This document shows positions 21,105 to 33,101 of a stretch of 64,000 nucleotides of DNA, piece after piece. The stretch spans positions 124,001-188,000 of the forward strand of contig SNVD02004742.1 of NCBI GenBank assembly GCA_013180625.2, in the 5' to 3' direction. The notes beneath the pieces were generated by a model that was not told the origin of the DNA, ran no database searches, and was given only the letters and a program-made list of their open reading frames with translations. How positions within the stretch are numbered: the stretch's first letter is position 1; every line of letters begins with the position of its first letter. Source of the stretch: Boswellia sacra (Eukaryota > Streptophyta > Magnoliopsida > Sapindales > Burseraceae). Position numbers and translations under genes: made by a program.

Positions 21105-22436
21105 TTTTTTCTCTTGTCCTTTATTTTATTTTATTTTAGCATGTTATTTTATGAGTCTTTCAGGTCATCTCCCTTGAATAACAGAAGCTTCAGGTAATGT
21201 CTCTTATACTTTATCTCTCTACATTTAAACATTGAGGACAATGTTTCATTTGGTTGGGGGGAAGGATAGTAGACATAAGTGTGTCTTGAAATTTTATTTT
21301 TTTCATGCAAAAAAAAAAAAAAGCGAGTTAGTAATTAGATTTAGAGTGCGGTGTAAGGAGTTCAAATCCTCTTGAGACGCATTCTGGGTCAGGAATGGCA
21401 GAGTATGGAGGGCCAGTTTGAACTCTTGAAACCCATTCTAACCAATTTTTCATTTTATTTTGATCTTATGAACTCATTTTAGCTAACTTGATATTATTTA
21501 GACTTGATTTTTGAATTTTATAACAAGGAAGTCTTATTCATTTCACTTTGAATTATTCAAATCTATGAACTCTCACAACCTTATCATTTAAAAATTGTGT
21601 GCTTATGTACTCATTAAACAAGTATTCATGAACATTTCTTTGCACACACACACATACCTTGATGCATGATTGTGGGTGGCAAAATGAAATGTTGTAATAT
21701 TTAAGTTCTTTTGTTTTGTTTAGGATAACAACACAAAGGAAGGGGAAAGTTAAAAAAAAAAGTGAAAAAAAAGGAAAAAAAAAGAAGAAGAGAGCAATTG
21801 TGGATAAAGTTTGGTCTCGTAGCCTCCTTAATTCGAGCAATTAAGCCCGAGGGGTGCCACAACACCTAATACCCTAAGACCAACTGGTTTGGGAGCTATT
21901 GGCCCAAAGCTCGCTACATGGATTAAGGAGAAAGCTTAATGGGATTGAACATTGCACTATCCACAAGTTTCTAAGAAAAAATAAAGCATCGGAAACCCGA
22001 GTCGTTAAGCTCGTAGGGGTGTCTTAACACCTAATGCCTTAAGGCCAACTGGTCTGGGAGTCATTAGCCTAAGGCTCGCTACATGGGTTAAAGATGCATT
22101 CTTTCAAAAAAAAAACACATATATATATAAAATAAAAGAATGCCCCCTACCTAAAGTTGTTAGCCTTAACAAATATTAGAACCGATATGGCTTCTTTCTA
22201 ATAAGCCCATAGTCATGTGTTAACTGAGCACAAAAAGGAGGTTTATTGATATCTTGACTGAAGGGTACATGAGTCATAAATAATAATAATAATAATAATG
22301 ATAATAATAATAATTGGTTGAGAGTTTGTTTATTTGGATAAAATCAAGGAGAGTGCAATAATGACCACCTTGGATGAAAAATTCTATAAATCACTTCTAA
22401 ATAATAACGCTTTAATTGCTAGGGACTAGCAATAAG
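21105..22436 (+). other. Family A 3' noncoding region
   Basis: It contains the AACATTGAGGACAATGTTTC segment (about 21227) and the GGTTGGGGGGAAGG purine tract (about 21252) known from Athila-like elements, A-rich runs, two diverged direct repeat modules (21850-22095), and a TAA microsatellite at 22276-22314. It is collinear with 25377-28448 (minus the family C insertion) and, reversed, with 3944-5232. No ORF is supported. Confidence 0.75.
21850..22095 (+). repeat. Two diverged direct repeats near the 3' end of family A
   Basis: A module reading AACACCTAAT, ACCCTAAGACCAACTGGT, GGGAGC..ATTGGCCC, GCTCGCTACATGGATTAA occurs at about 21860-21930 and again, with about 20% change, at about 22028-22093. 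The spacing is roughly 165 bases. The pair is present in all three internal regions (about 26098-26330 plus, 4300-4560 minus). Function is unknown; it may be a packaging or RNA-structure element. Confidence 0.65.
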
Positions 22437-22450
22437 CTAGTTGGGGGGTG
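22437..22450 (+). promoter_or_regulatory. Polypurine tract of family A
   Basis: GCTAGTTGGGGGGTG lies directly before the TGATGAACAC start of LTR2, the normal place for plus-strand priming. The same tract precedes LTR3 (GGTTGGGGAGTG, 28437-28448). Confidence 0.8.
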
Positions 22451-23929
22451 TGATGAACACTTAATATGCATGTTTAATAAGAGTTTAGCTTCATCATATT
22501 GCATTAATAGTGTCATTAAATTCCTCAACTTAAGCATATTTGTAGCATTTGCATCTTTAGAATTAATTCCTCTTAATTTTGTTTTGTTACAGGTTCGGTA
22601 AAATGGGCATAACTCTCTATTTATAGATCAGAATGGTGCAATTCTTAATGTTTTGAAAAGCTGATTCAATTGTCTACAAGATTGCATCACAAGCATCATC
22701 AAATTCGGGCTCTTAGTGGACCAAAATTGGGCTTGAAGTGAACCCATCTACAGTCTCGGCCTAGTCTGACCAGGCCTCAGTATTTGGACCGTATCTCTCA
22801 AAATACGTATCCAAATTGTGCAAATCAATATGTTCTAGAAAGCTGAGAGAAATATCTACAACTTTCATGAAGACATGTGATTAAAATTCACAACATTTCG
22901 ATGTCAAAATTGATGGTCAAAGTCGGTGCCTAATGATCCCAATTGTCAAAGATATTTACAACTAATATTTGACAATTATGCCCTTGTAATTTGACAAGTT
23001 TGCCCCTGGATGTATCTATAAATAGAGGTGCCTTGTGACCCATTAGGGCATCTTGGCCTTGGCTGGAACATTTTGGCTTTGGCTAGGATCTTGTATTGTG
23101 TTTTGTGTGTTTATGTTATTAATGAATTTCCTTTTTCTTGCATTTTATTTTCTTTCTATTATAATGTTCTTCTAATTTCTCTTTTGCTAAGGTGAAAGGG
23201 TGAAACCCTTGATATGAGAATAAGGATTCTCTAACCCTTAATATGTGCTTAATAATCTTAATCTTATAATGTTTATTCAATATGATTTATATTTAATTTC
23301 TTAATCAATCTTGACACCACTCGTAAAGTGGAGGTCTTGATCCATTGTCGACAATCCTTGGCACATCAAATGCTTGGATCCTTTCTAGATGATGTATGGT
23401 TCTTCCTTACCGACACAAATCTAGTTAGGAACCTTGATTTGTTGTAGACATATGATGATTGGCACATTGGATGCTTGAACCCATTTACAAGAGTGGTATA
23501 AATGTTGGTAATGAAACAAATATAATTCATATAATTAAAATGGGCTAATTATCCTTATTTGAAATATCAAGGGCGGATCCCCTAACCTTAGCCTTCATTG
23601 TTATTGTGTTAATTCCTTTGTATTTTAATTATTCTATTGTTTATGAACTTTTTATTTTATTTACTATGGTAGGTTCTACCACCTTATGAAATTGTTCTTT
23701 AATTTAATTATTCTTTTTGTTTTATATTTGAATGGTCGGTAATACCACCTACCATCTTACATACTTGTTGATATTATCATGTCACCTCTTTGAATCATCC
23801 ATATCACATTTGTTTAGCTTATAATTTGTAACGCTTAAATCTCCTTCCTCATGGATCGACCTCGGTCTTACCGGGTTTATTACTTCGACACTCCTATACT
23901 TGGGAGACAATCCTTTTTCGGATGTGTCA
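22451..23929 (+). mobile_element. Family A LTR2 (shared middle LTR)
   Basis: It runs TGATGAACAC...GGATGTGTCA, 1479 bases, with a TATA box at about 23015-23027 (CTATAAATAGAGG). It serves as the 3' LTR of the first internal region and the 5' LTR of the second, shortened one. No TSD is seen at either side, as expected for a recombination product. Confidence 0.9.
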
Positions 23930-24204
23930 GTAGACTATGTTCAAAAAGATTTGAGGCAATTCCGTATCAGAAGAATGATCACAAAACAGTTATCAAATTC
24001 TTGAAAGAGAATATCTTGTGTAGATTTGGAATTCCTCAAGCCATTATTAGTGATGGGGGTACATATTTTTGTAACAAATCATTTGAAACTCTAACGAAGA
24101 AATATGGAATAACCAATAAAGTTTCTACACCTTATCATCCCCAAACAAGTGGACAAGTTGAATTAGCTAATAGGAAGATAAAACAAATCTTAGAATGGAT
24201 TGAT
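23930..24204 (+). pseudogene. pol (INT): Integrase core fragment (second internal region)
   Basis: It is fused straight to the end of LTR2. It begins inside the integrase core, just after the first catalytic Asp region, and contains the second catalytic Asp (IISDGGTYF) and the Glu (QVELANRK). It matches 18637-18900. It then jumps to sequence matching about 19940, so gag, most of pol and the zinc-finger N-terminus are deleted in this copy. Confidence 0.9.
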
Positions 24205-24397
24205 TAAGGGGTCTGTGGATAATATCCAAGTGACTTTTGCAACACATTCTTGTGAAATTGTGCAACGTGAAATTTAGAAATTATGGACACAATTTTGACA
24301 ATAGTAGGCACATTACAGTCTTAGGAATCTGACTAAAAAAGATGTTATTTGCCAGTTTATAAGAAAACTGGATGGGAAGCATATCCCCAACTCGTAG
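24205..24397 (+). pseudogene. C-terminal fragment of the zinc-finger ORF (second copy)
   Basis: It matches 19945-20137, the last 64 codons of the zinc-finger ORF, with stop codons inside. The finger itself is lost. The end is kept in the same frame (..DGKHIPNS, stop), so the boundary with the following leader is the same as in the full copy. Confidence 0.8.
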
Positions 24398-24725
24398 AAG
24401 GTGTTTAAGCCGTTTCTGGACGTAAAAATAGATAAAGATGTGAGCTACAATCACAACTACCTGTACATATGCATATGTGCTATCATTTTTGAATTTTTTT
24501 GCCTTATAGTTGTCATTTTTGAATTTACATCTTTCGGTTGACCTATGCATTTATGTTATCTTATTTCTATCATATTTTTTGAATTTTTATGCTTTATTGT
24601 CAAATTTTTCCAACAAACAGTCTAGCTACCTATATAGATATCATCATTAGAATATCTTTCTGCACTCTATAAATTGACATCTCTTGTTCTTTACTTCACA
24701 CATATAGTTAGAGAGTTGCATAGAC
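24398..24725 (+). promoter_or_regulatory. Leader and putative internal promoter (second copy)
   Basis: Collinear with 20138-20452. The TATA-like box reads CTCTATAAATTGAC at about 24665-24678, a better TATA than in the first copy. ACCTATATAGATATCATC and the CATCTCTTGTTCTTTACTTC leader are also kept. Confidence 0.4.
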
Positions 24726-25376
24726 AGGGAGGGAACCTTAAAATGTCGAATCCAAAAGATATGTATTTTCTTTGGATCTCAACCCAGAAAAAGTGAAGAG
24801 TTTGTAGCAGTAGCAAATTATCTTAACAGGCTATTAGCTGAAATAAAGATTCATGTGGTTTATAGGAGAGGTAGCCTCGGGCTAATGGGTTGTGTGTCAA
24901 CAACTGCACTCTTAGGAGGCAGTCAAGTTTTAGGTGTTATTCCTAAAGTTTTGGCTATAAAAAGTATCATTGGAAAAATAGTTGGGCAGGAGTTACAGGT
25001 CTCCTCTATGCATGAACGCATGGCATATATGCTTATCAATTCATATGCTTTTATTGCTTTACTAGGTGACTTTGGTACTCTCTAATGAATTTTTCAAATT
25101 GCCTCTTGGGCCCAACTGAATCTCCATCAAAAACCCATAGGTTTATTGAATGTTAAAAATTTCTTTGATCCTTTGATACGTTTTGTTGATGTAGCTGTAG
25201 AACAGAATTTTATCCTACGTTTGACGTGACAAACCCTTGTTTCTGCCACTACTACTAATGAATTACTTGATAAATTACAAGCAGTCGAGTAAGAACCTGA
25301 CCCAGTAATAACTCAAATTAATTGGTCAGGGGGACAAAATAAAAAGTGCAAATTGGATTTGACGCTCCGTTTGTAA
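24726..25376 (+). pseudogene. LOG-like: LOG-like pseudogene (second copy)
   Basis: Same position and length as the copy at 20453. The start codon is lost (AGG for ATG at 24726). An open stretch at 24855-25085 reads GSLGLMGCVSTTALLGGSQV and LQVSSMHERMAYMLINS. The PGG signature has decayed to L-L-G-D-F-G-T-L, followed by a stop. The C-terminus is present with further stops (CKLDLTLRL, stop at about 25374). It is non-functional and intronless. Confidence 0.85.
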
Positions 25377-26332
25377 TTTTTCTCGTCTTTTATTTTATTT
25401 GTAGCATTTTATTTTACATGTCTTTCAAGTCGTCTCTTTTGAATAATTGGAACTTCAGGTAATGTCTTCTATACTTTATCTCTGTACATTTAAACATTGA
25501 GGACAATGTTTCATTTGGTTAGGGGGGAAGAGTAATAGACACAAGTGTGTCTTATATTTTCTTCTTGCAAAAAAAAAAAAGGTAAGTTAGTAATTAGTTC
25601 AGAGTGCTGTGTAAGGAGTTCAAATCCATTTGAGACACATTCTAGGTTAGGAATGACAGAGTAAAGAGGGCCATTTTGAACTCTTGAAATCCAATTAATT
25701 AATCATTTTGTTTTGATTTTGCACTTTTGAAGACTCATTTTAGCTAACTTGATATTATTTAGTTTTTATTTTTGAATTCTATAACGAGGTTGTCTTATTC
25801 ACTTCACTTTGAATTATATGAACTCTCGTAACTTTGTCATTTAATAAATTGTTTGCTTATGTACTCATTAAGTAAGTATTCATGAACCTTTCTTCACACA
25901 CACACATACCTTGATGCATGATTGTGGGTTTCAAAATGAAATGTTATAATATTTGAGTTCTTTTGTTTTGTTTAGGATAACAACAAAAGGAGGGAAAAGT
26001 TAAAAAAGAAAAGTGAAAGCAAGAAAAAAAAAGCAATTATGGCTAAGTTTGGTCTCTTAGTCTCCTTAATTCGAGCAATTAAGCCTAACAGGTGCCTCAA
26101 CACCTAATACCCTAAGACCAACTGGTTTGGGAGCTATTGGCCCAAAGCTCATTACATGGATTAAGGAGAAAGCTTAAGAGGATTGAACATTGCACTATCC
26201 ATAAGTTTCTAAGCAAAAATAAAGCTTTGGCAACTCGAGTCATTAAGCTTGTAGGGGTGTCTTAAGACCTAATGCCCTAAGGCCAACTAGTCTGAGAGTC
26301 CTTAGCCTAAGGCTTGCTATATGGGTTAAAGA
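25377..26332 (+). other. Family A 3' noncoding region, second copy (first part)
   Basis: Collinear with 21105-22085, including the AACATTGAGGACAATGTTTC segment (about 25493) and both repeat modules. It is interrupted at 26333 by the family C solo LTR and continues at 28098. Confidence 0.8.
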
Positions 26333-26652
26333 TGTTGACCCAGGTATGGCAACCCAAGAGGGGGGGTGAATTGGGTTTTTATTTATAAAAACGGATTTAG
26401 AAAACTTTTCTTGAAAGATCAAAATTATTTAAATCTTTATTTAAGAACAAAGGTGAAGAAGATGAAAATAGAATGCAATCAAGAGAATGGCAATAAAGAA
26501 CAATCACAAGTGCAAGTAAATGTAAAGAGGATAGGGATAGAGAGAGTGCAAACTCGATGTACGTGGTTCGGCAAACCTTGCCTACGTCCACGGGCTCCTA
26601 GCTCCACGAGCTAAGCTTTCCACTAAGTTGTAGAAATCTTTACAACTTGCTT

Positions 26653-26870
26653 GATGAACAACCTCACCAAGACTTTTTCCTTCAACCCTTGATAACACCA
26701 CGCCAAGAGTTCTTCTTGATGAAAAACCTCACCAAGGCAACTTCCTTCAACTCTTGATAACACCACACCAAGAGTTCTTCTTGATGAACAACCTCGCCAA
26801 GGCAACTTTCTTCAACTCTTGATAACACCACACCAAGAGTTCTTCTCGATGAACAAACTCACCAAGGAAA
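26653..26870 (+). repeat. 65-bp tandem repeat inside the family C LTR
   Basis: The unit GATGAACAACCTCACCAAGG... begins at 26653, 26718, 26783 and 26848: three full copies at exactly 65-bp spacing and a partial fourth. The truncated LTR at 12124-12572 has the same unit at about 12448 and 12513. Confidence 0.9.
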
Positions 26871-27169
26871 GAGTTTTCTCAAGGATAACTTTTATCCTTT
26901 ACAAGAAGATCTCACTCTCACCACAATACAAGAACAAAGTAAATTTTTACAACAAAAGTACAACTCTCTTCAAAGAGTAGATAAAGAATATAAAAGCTCT
27001 CTAGACTTGATATTTCTCTTTTTTTTTTGCTTGATAAAATGCTTCCCTTGCACTACTTGAATGCATGGGAGAATGGCTCCTTTTATAGGCAAATGAGATG
27101 AACTTAATCAAGTGAAGACACCAACTCCAAATTTTCTGCCCACCATAAAAACCGTAATCTTGTCTGCCA

Positions 27170-27880
27170 TTTTTGTCAATGTTCCATTTGAAATTTGAAA
27201 ATCTGCAAAACATAAAAATTTTAACATTTGAATAAGCTTTCCAACACATCAAGAATCAAGTCATTTGGATATCTGTAGCTCAAGATATGGCCAAAACACC
27301 ATTCGGTGCTCATGTGACTTGATTTTTCTTTTTTGTGTCAGTCCACCAAATTGAATGATAATTCTGTCAGCCTTCTGTTTGAAATTTGAATTTATTCAAA
27401 ACATAAAAGATCTACATATTTGAATAAGATTTCCAAAACATTAAGAATCAAAGCATTTGGATATCTCTATCTTAAGATATGGCCAAAACACCATTCGGTG
27501 CTCATGTGAGTTGATTTTTCTTCTTTGTGTCAGTCCACCAAATTACATGTCAATTATGTCGGCCTTCTGTTTGAAATTTGAATTTTTTCAAAACATATGA
27601 AATGTTCTTCATTAAGTCATCTTTCTAATGCCGCAAGAATCAAGTCATTTTGATTTTTCTAGCTTAAGATATGTCCAAAGGAGTATTCGGTGCTCATGTC
27701 AGCTGCTTCCATTTATCTTTCAACTTACATTATGATTTGGACAACCTTGCACTTGAAATTTGAATTTCATTAAAACATATGAAATGTTATAAATTGAGTA
27801 AGCTTTCCAAAGGCTCAAGAATCACGTCATTTGGATATTTGTAGAGATATATATGACCAATTGATTGAACATTGCTCATG
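27170..27880 (+). repeat. About 191-bp diverged tandem repeat inside the family C LTR
   Basis: The blocks TTTGAAATTTGAA, AAGAATCAAGTCATTTGGAT and ATTCGGTGCTCATGT recur. The last one occurs at 27301, 27493 and 27684 (spacing 192 and 191), with a weaker fourth copy near 27870. Confidence 0.75.
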
Positions 27881-28097
27881 TGTCACATTCCTTGAGTCAA
27901 TCCTTGTTCTTAAACTTTGGTGCCTTTAACATGTAGTCTTCTCCTTAGCTTCAACACTTCATTTTAATAAGCCTCTTCTTAATTTTAAAATTATTTCAAT
28001 GATCTTACTCTTGCACATTAATAAACATGTTAGTAAATCTCAATTAATCAATGTGTATTGTTATCATCAAAATTATCATGTAGCCTTAGGGCTAACA

Positions 28098-28448
28098 AAA
28101 GATGCATTGTTTCAAAAAATATATATAACAATAAAAATAATAATCAATGAATGTCCCCTGCCTAAGGATGTTAGCTTTAACAAATATTAGAACTGATATG
28201 GCTTCTTTCTAAAAAGCCTGATAGTCATGTGTCGACTGATCACAAAAGGAAGGTTTGTTGATATCTTGAATGAGGGTATATGAGTCTTTTTAAAAAAAAG
28301 AAAAGAAAAAATTTGGTTGAAAGTTTGTTTATTTGGATAGAATCAAGAAGAGTGTAATAATGTCACCTTGGTTGTAAAATTCTATAAATCACTGCTAAAT
28401 AATAACGCTTTAATTGCTAAGGACTAGCAAGAAGCTGGTTGGGGAGTG
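28098..28448 (+). other. Family A 3' noncoding region, second copy (last part) and polypurine tract
   Basis: Continuation after the solo LTR; it matches 22100-22450 and ends in GGTTGGGGAGTG (polypurine tract). Confidence 0.8.
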
Positions 28449-30001
28449 CGATGAACACTTAAATATGTATGCTTAATAAGAGCTTAATTCATCATATTGC
28501 ATTAATAGTGTCATTAAATTCCTCAACTTAAGCATATTTGTAGTCTTTGCATCTTTTAAATTAGTTTTATCTTAATTTCAATTTTTATTTTAGGTTCGGT
28601 AAAATAGCCATAAATTTCTATTTATTTATCAGAATGGTGCAAATCTTAATTTTTTGAAAAGTTAATTAAATTACCTACAAGATCATATTGCACAAGCATC
28701 ATGAAATTCAGGCTCTTAGCAAGTAAAAAATGGGCTTGAAGTGAACCCATCTACAATTTTGGCCTAGTCTGACCATGCCTCCATATTTTGACCATATCTC
28801 TTGATATACGTATCCAAATCATATGAATTAATGTGGGACAAAGTTGAGAGAAATATCTACAACTTTAAAGAAGACATGTGATTAAAATTCTAAATAATTT
28901 GATGCCGAAATCGGTGGTCCATGTCGGTGCACATGATGATCCAAATTGTCAATAAGATATTTTACAATTGTCCCTTTGTAATTTGACGAGTTTTGCCTCT
29001 GAATGTATCTATAAATAAAGGTGCATTGTAGCCCATTAGAGCATCTTGGCTCTTGCTAGGATCTCTTAACATTGTGTTTTCTCTCTTGTGTTCTGTTCTT
29101 TTGATGTTATTAATAAATCATTTTCTTTTTGCAGTTTATTTTCTTTCTTGCTTAAAGTTTCACTAAATTCTCTCTTGCTAAGGTGAAAGGGTAAAACCCT
29201 TAGTATAAGAATAAGGATTTTCTAACCCTTGACATGTGCTTAATAATCATAATCTTGTGTTGTTTATTTTATATGATTTATATTTATTTTCTTAATCAAT
29301 CTTGACACCACTCGTAAAACGGAGTTATTGATCTATTGTAGACAATCCTTGGCACATTAAATGCTTGGATCCTTTCGAGATGCCGTATGGTTCTTCCTTA
29401 CCGACACAAGTCTAGTTAGGAACCTTGATCTGTTGTAGACATATGGTGATTGACACATTAGACACTTAAACCCATTTACAAGAAATGGTATAAATATTGA
29501 TAACGAAACAAATATAATTCATATAACTAAAATAAACTTAAATGACATACCTTTCTATTAGAACCTCCTTGATGTGTGGATTCCAATTGAGTTATAACTG
29601 GGTTGTCTATTCTTATTTGATATATCAAGGGCGGATCCCCTAACCTTAGCTTTCATCATTATTGCGTTAATTCCTTTTACTTGTGTATTTTAAGTATTTT
29701 TATTTATTGCTTATGAACTATTTCTTTCATTTGCTATGGTAGGTTTTACCTTCTATTTTCATGAATGGTTTTGCCACCTTTTGTTTTTATTTTACATTTG
29801 AATGGTTGGTAATACCGCCTGCCATCTTTACTTATATTTGTTGATATTATCTTGTCATTTCCTTGAATTATTCATACCATATTTCTCGTTCTATAGTTTG
29901 TACCGCTAAATCTCCTTCCTCATGGATCGACATCGATCTCATTAGGTTTATTATTTTGGCACTCCTATACTTGAGAGATAATCCTATTTTTGGATATGTC
30001 A
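28449..30001 (+). mobile_element. Family A LTR3 (terminal 3' LTR of the compound element)
   Basis: It starts CGATGAACACTT (the usual TG is CG) and ends TTGGATATGTCA. TATA box CTATAAATAAAGG at about 29010-29022. It is more diverged from LTR1 and LTR2 than those are from each other, so it belongs to an older insertion. Confidence 0.88.
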
Positions 30002-30284
30002 AGAATATACAACTTCTTTGTTTGAATATACCTCACATGTTTTAATGAAGATAAAAATGGAAATACATGCATAAAACGAACGACTTAAGTGGACTGTATA
30101 ATAACATGAGTTATTTTTTATTTGATATACCCTAATGAAGGCCGGATTTTGATTCAGGTAGGGCGAATGGCTTGTACCTAACTTCCTGAACCCATCTCTC
30201 AAAGGATGAGTGTAGTTTAGGTCCTAAAGTAAGGGATCAAATTGCCCCCATTAATTCCCAATTGAATAATTTGATGGCAACTCC
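30002..30284 (+). mobile_element. Tat-like LTR 3' end with primer-binding-like site (plus strand)
   Basis: From about 30096 the sequence matches, inverted, 54880-55070 (GGACTGTATAATA, GATATACCCTAAT, GTACCTAACTTCCTGAACCC, GGGATCAAATTGCCCCC). It is followed by TGGCAACTCCATTTG at 30275, resembling the TGGCGACTCC primer site of Tat/Ogre-type elements. No clear internal domain of this copy follows. Confidence 0.6.
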
Positions 30285-30359
30285 ATTTGTGCAGACATGT
30301 CAATGGCTCATTTATGTTCCTTTAAGTCTCAAAATAGGCTTTGACACAATGTCTTGGTC

Positions 30360-30714
30360 GCAAATGCTCTAGCAGGATGAAAGCCTCATTCACAGTAACA
30401 AATCTCCTTAAAAAGGATTTCGAATCCCCCTAGCCATCAAAATTTGCAAACTCAGGCATTTTGAATTTTGCCACGAGGTAGCACCCTACCATCAGCTGCA
30501 TATCTTCCAAATCTCCCAGTCCTTCAACCCTCTTTTTCTTAACTAAAGCTTATAGCTTTTCCATATCCTTGGCTAATTTCCCTATAGCCAATTTCTCCTC
30601 TTTAGCCTTCTCATTTTCTTCCTTATCGAAGAACTATCATCATGGTGATGACCATTATTATTACTACTGCTATTTTCTTCATTGTTTCCACTCCCACTAT
30701 TCATTTTGTGATTG
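30360..30714 (-). pseudogene. gag: Tat-like gag fragment
   Basis: Read on the minus strand this gives an Asn/Ser/His-rich start (about 30714), a charged helix (KEENEKAKEEKLAIGKLAKD), and then KFKMPEFANFDG, stop, GDSKSFLRRFV. The KFK-x-PEF-x-x-(F/Y)-DG motif is typical of Tat/Ogre-type gag. At least two in-frame stops and one frameshift are present. The fragment ends before the core of gag. Confidence 0.65.
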
Positions 30715-31961
30715 TTATGCCGAGACCCGATCCGTGCAGATTCTCATCATTGACATATGGGTTCACGAATGTGTTCCCATTAGCTTCTTCATGAAGGTAG
30801 TCAAAGTCTTATTCATAGTAGCAATCATCTATGCCAAACTGTCCATCCTCTGTCGCATGTTTTGCATATCCTTATTTACCCTCTGAAGCTTACCCCCATG
30901 ACACTCCATAATGTCAAACCTTTGTAGTTTGCCTTCTCTTCTTACCTACACTACAATGGCTGCCAGGCAAATTTGTTAGCGTGATGAATGTATACGTGTG
31001 TGCATGAATGCAATGCATGCTTATACATTCACACAACACAGAAGCAGATATATCAGTACAACCTCCCAACCTTGTTTCACCCACACAGTAAGTCTCCTTC
31101 TTTCCTATGATTTTTGGCCTTGATCCTATAAAGTCAGCAGGGGATATAAGATTGAATTAAGAACTCTCTCTACTCCTAGATAGGATCAACATGGCATCTT
31201 TATTGCCAAATGCTCTCATAGATAGAGTTTTCAAAGGTCTGTCGTGAAACCTCCATGAGCAATTGCCTAGTCATTCACTCTGTTTAATCGAAATCCCGAG
31301 ACATTCGCATTTTTGTAATGGTACACAGATGTCACACAACCAAGATCAACTATCATTCATTAAGCAAAACAAATGTCTAACAGAGTTTGACATCACGCAA
31401 GCCTTTTCTGCACAATCGTATAAACAAAATGGGGCCATGCTTGATCCATCATGACAATGGCCCAATAACAATCAACATCAAATTGTCATTGGATCATAGT
31501 TAATTAATTGGTGCATTAAGGAATTGCCATCCACTGTTTATACATGGCGTATGCAGCTTGCAAAAGGGATAGATTACTATCACTAGGTTCCTCTGGTTTC
31601 AAAAGTTGCATTCATGTCCAACCGAAGATTCTGGTGATCGTACATGATAATTACTGAGTTGGCTATATAGGCATTAGGCCAATTAGGTTCCTTGGTCTAG
31701 GCTCCTCTAAGCGAGAGATGCCCCTTATGCCAGTATCTTGTTATCTTGCCTAAACAGTACATGCTTAAAGGTGGTGACACCGATATGAGTCGTCCAAAGC
31801 TCGATTAGAACACAAGGACTACCCACACCGATGCCATGCAGCTGAGAAAGGTTAATTTTGTGCTTTGTGTGCGAAGATGTAGTGATGCAAAGATAATAAT
31901 CAACAAAAGAAAACCTAAAGCATCAGCTTTCCCAATCAGAATCAACTCTTCTCAAGATGAA
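30715..31961 (-). other. Leader of a minus-strand Tat-like element, no gene
   Basis: Sequence between the primer-site-like element at 31962-31979 and the gag fragment. It holds short frames (30569-30886, 31263-31454 on the plus strand) without recognisable content. Tat elements often have a long leader here, consistent with this length. Confidence 0.45.
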
Positions 31962-31979
31962 TCCCCAGTGGAGTTGCCA
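31962..31979 (-). promoter_or_regulatory. Primer-binding-site-like sequence of a Tat-type element
   Basis: On the minus strand TGGCAACTCCACTGGGGA, close to the TGGCGACTCCGCTGGGGA-type site known for Tat/Ogre elements. It marks the inner edge of a minus-strand 5' LTR that starts at about 31980. Confidence 0.65.
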
Positions 31980-32228
31980 CGATGGGTGGGGGGTTCCTTT
32001 TTCCACTGGCAGGCCCTATCTCGAGCCATGGAGGCTCGGCTAGCTTTGCCAATAGAGTTATCTTGGGAGTCACCACCCAGGCACTCTAACGTGGGACAAA
32101 GTCTTTTAGTGATGGTAACTTGATCCCTTGCTTCTAGACCTAAACTACCTTCATCCTTCAGGGAAAGTTTTGGGAAGATAGGTACCGATCTTCGATCTAC
32201 CCGAACAAAGTCCAGCCTCCACTAGGGT
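31980..32228 (-). mobile_element. Minus-strand Tat-like LTR, U5 part, interrupted by hAT
   Basis: Contains (reversed) the block AACCCTAGTGGAGGC, GGTACCTATCTTCCC, AAGCAAGGGATCAAG, also seen at 53958-54070. It is interrupted at 32229 by the hAT element and resumes at 36024. Confidence 0.6.
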
Positions 32229-33101
32229 TAGGGGTGGCGATTCATGTTCGCGGGTCGTGTTCGTGTCGTGTCGAGCTGTGACATGATAAAGATTGAACAC
32301 AAACACGACCAATTTATTATTCGTGTCACTAAGACTCAACACGAACACGACACGATTATTAAACAGGTACTACGACACAACATGCTAACACGAATAATAA
32401 ACGGGTCGTATTCATGTTAGACACGAACACAACCCATCTAACACGATTAAGACACGTTTACATGATTGACACGACTCGATTGACACAATTATGACTCGTT
32501 AACATGATTATGACATGTTATACATTTACAACACGGTTATGACAATATTATACACTAAAACATATTTTTAAATGAAAAAGATATAACAAAACATACAAAA
32601 TTATCCATAAATCTCAAATAACTTTAACAATTCATACAAACTTCAAATGCATTATAAGTACCATAAGAAAACAACTTTAACAATTCAAATACAACAAAAT
32701 TAATAAAAATAAAGTCCAGCAAATCTCAAATAAACATGCATCACATTCCTAAATTATGGATGACTTAGAACAAGTTCATCAAAAACAAACAAACAAATAC
32801 TATAAAGTTATGGTCATCCATCACAAATCACAAGTAAGTACATCATAAACAAACATAAAAGAGTTCTTCAACTCTTATCCATCTCCTCTTCAACTCTTAA
32901 GCAACCTACAAAAAGAGAAATCATACTCATGAAAAAATCAGATTATAGAATTATATAAGACATATAAATTAATCAAGAAAGTTTACAATTTGTTCATGAT
33001 CTCATAAACCATAACAATGAAAACTACAATATACTTCAATTACCAAATCAGATTTCACATGTAAATGAATCATGCACTTACACAGTTAAAACCTTCATGT
33101 C

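Larger units (their letters stand above)
26333..28097 (+). mobile_element. Complete solo LTR of family C
   Basis: It runs TGTTGACCCAGG...TTAGGGCTAACA (1765 bases), with matching inverted ends (TGTTGACCC / GGGCTAACA). It is flanked by a perfect 5-bp duplication, AAAGA, at 26328-26332 and 28098-28102. It splits the family A 3' region: the host sequence ...GGGTTAAAGA/TGCATT... resumes after it. No internal region is present, so it arose by LTR-LTR recombination. The retrotransposon superfamily cannot be told from the LTR alone. ORFs inside it (26366-26614, 26397-26591, 27001-27252) are not credible genes. Confidence 0.9.

Noticed and set aside
26333..28097. Family C insertion read as part of the family A element
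   Set aside because: TG..CA ends, matching inverted termini and a perfect AAAGA duplication show it is a separate solo LTR.
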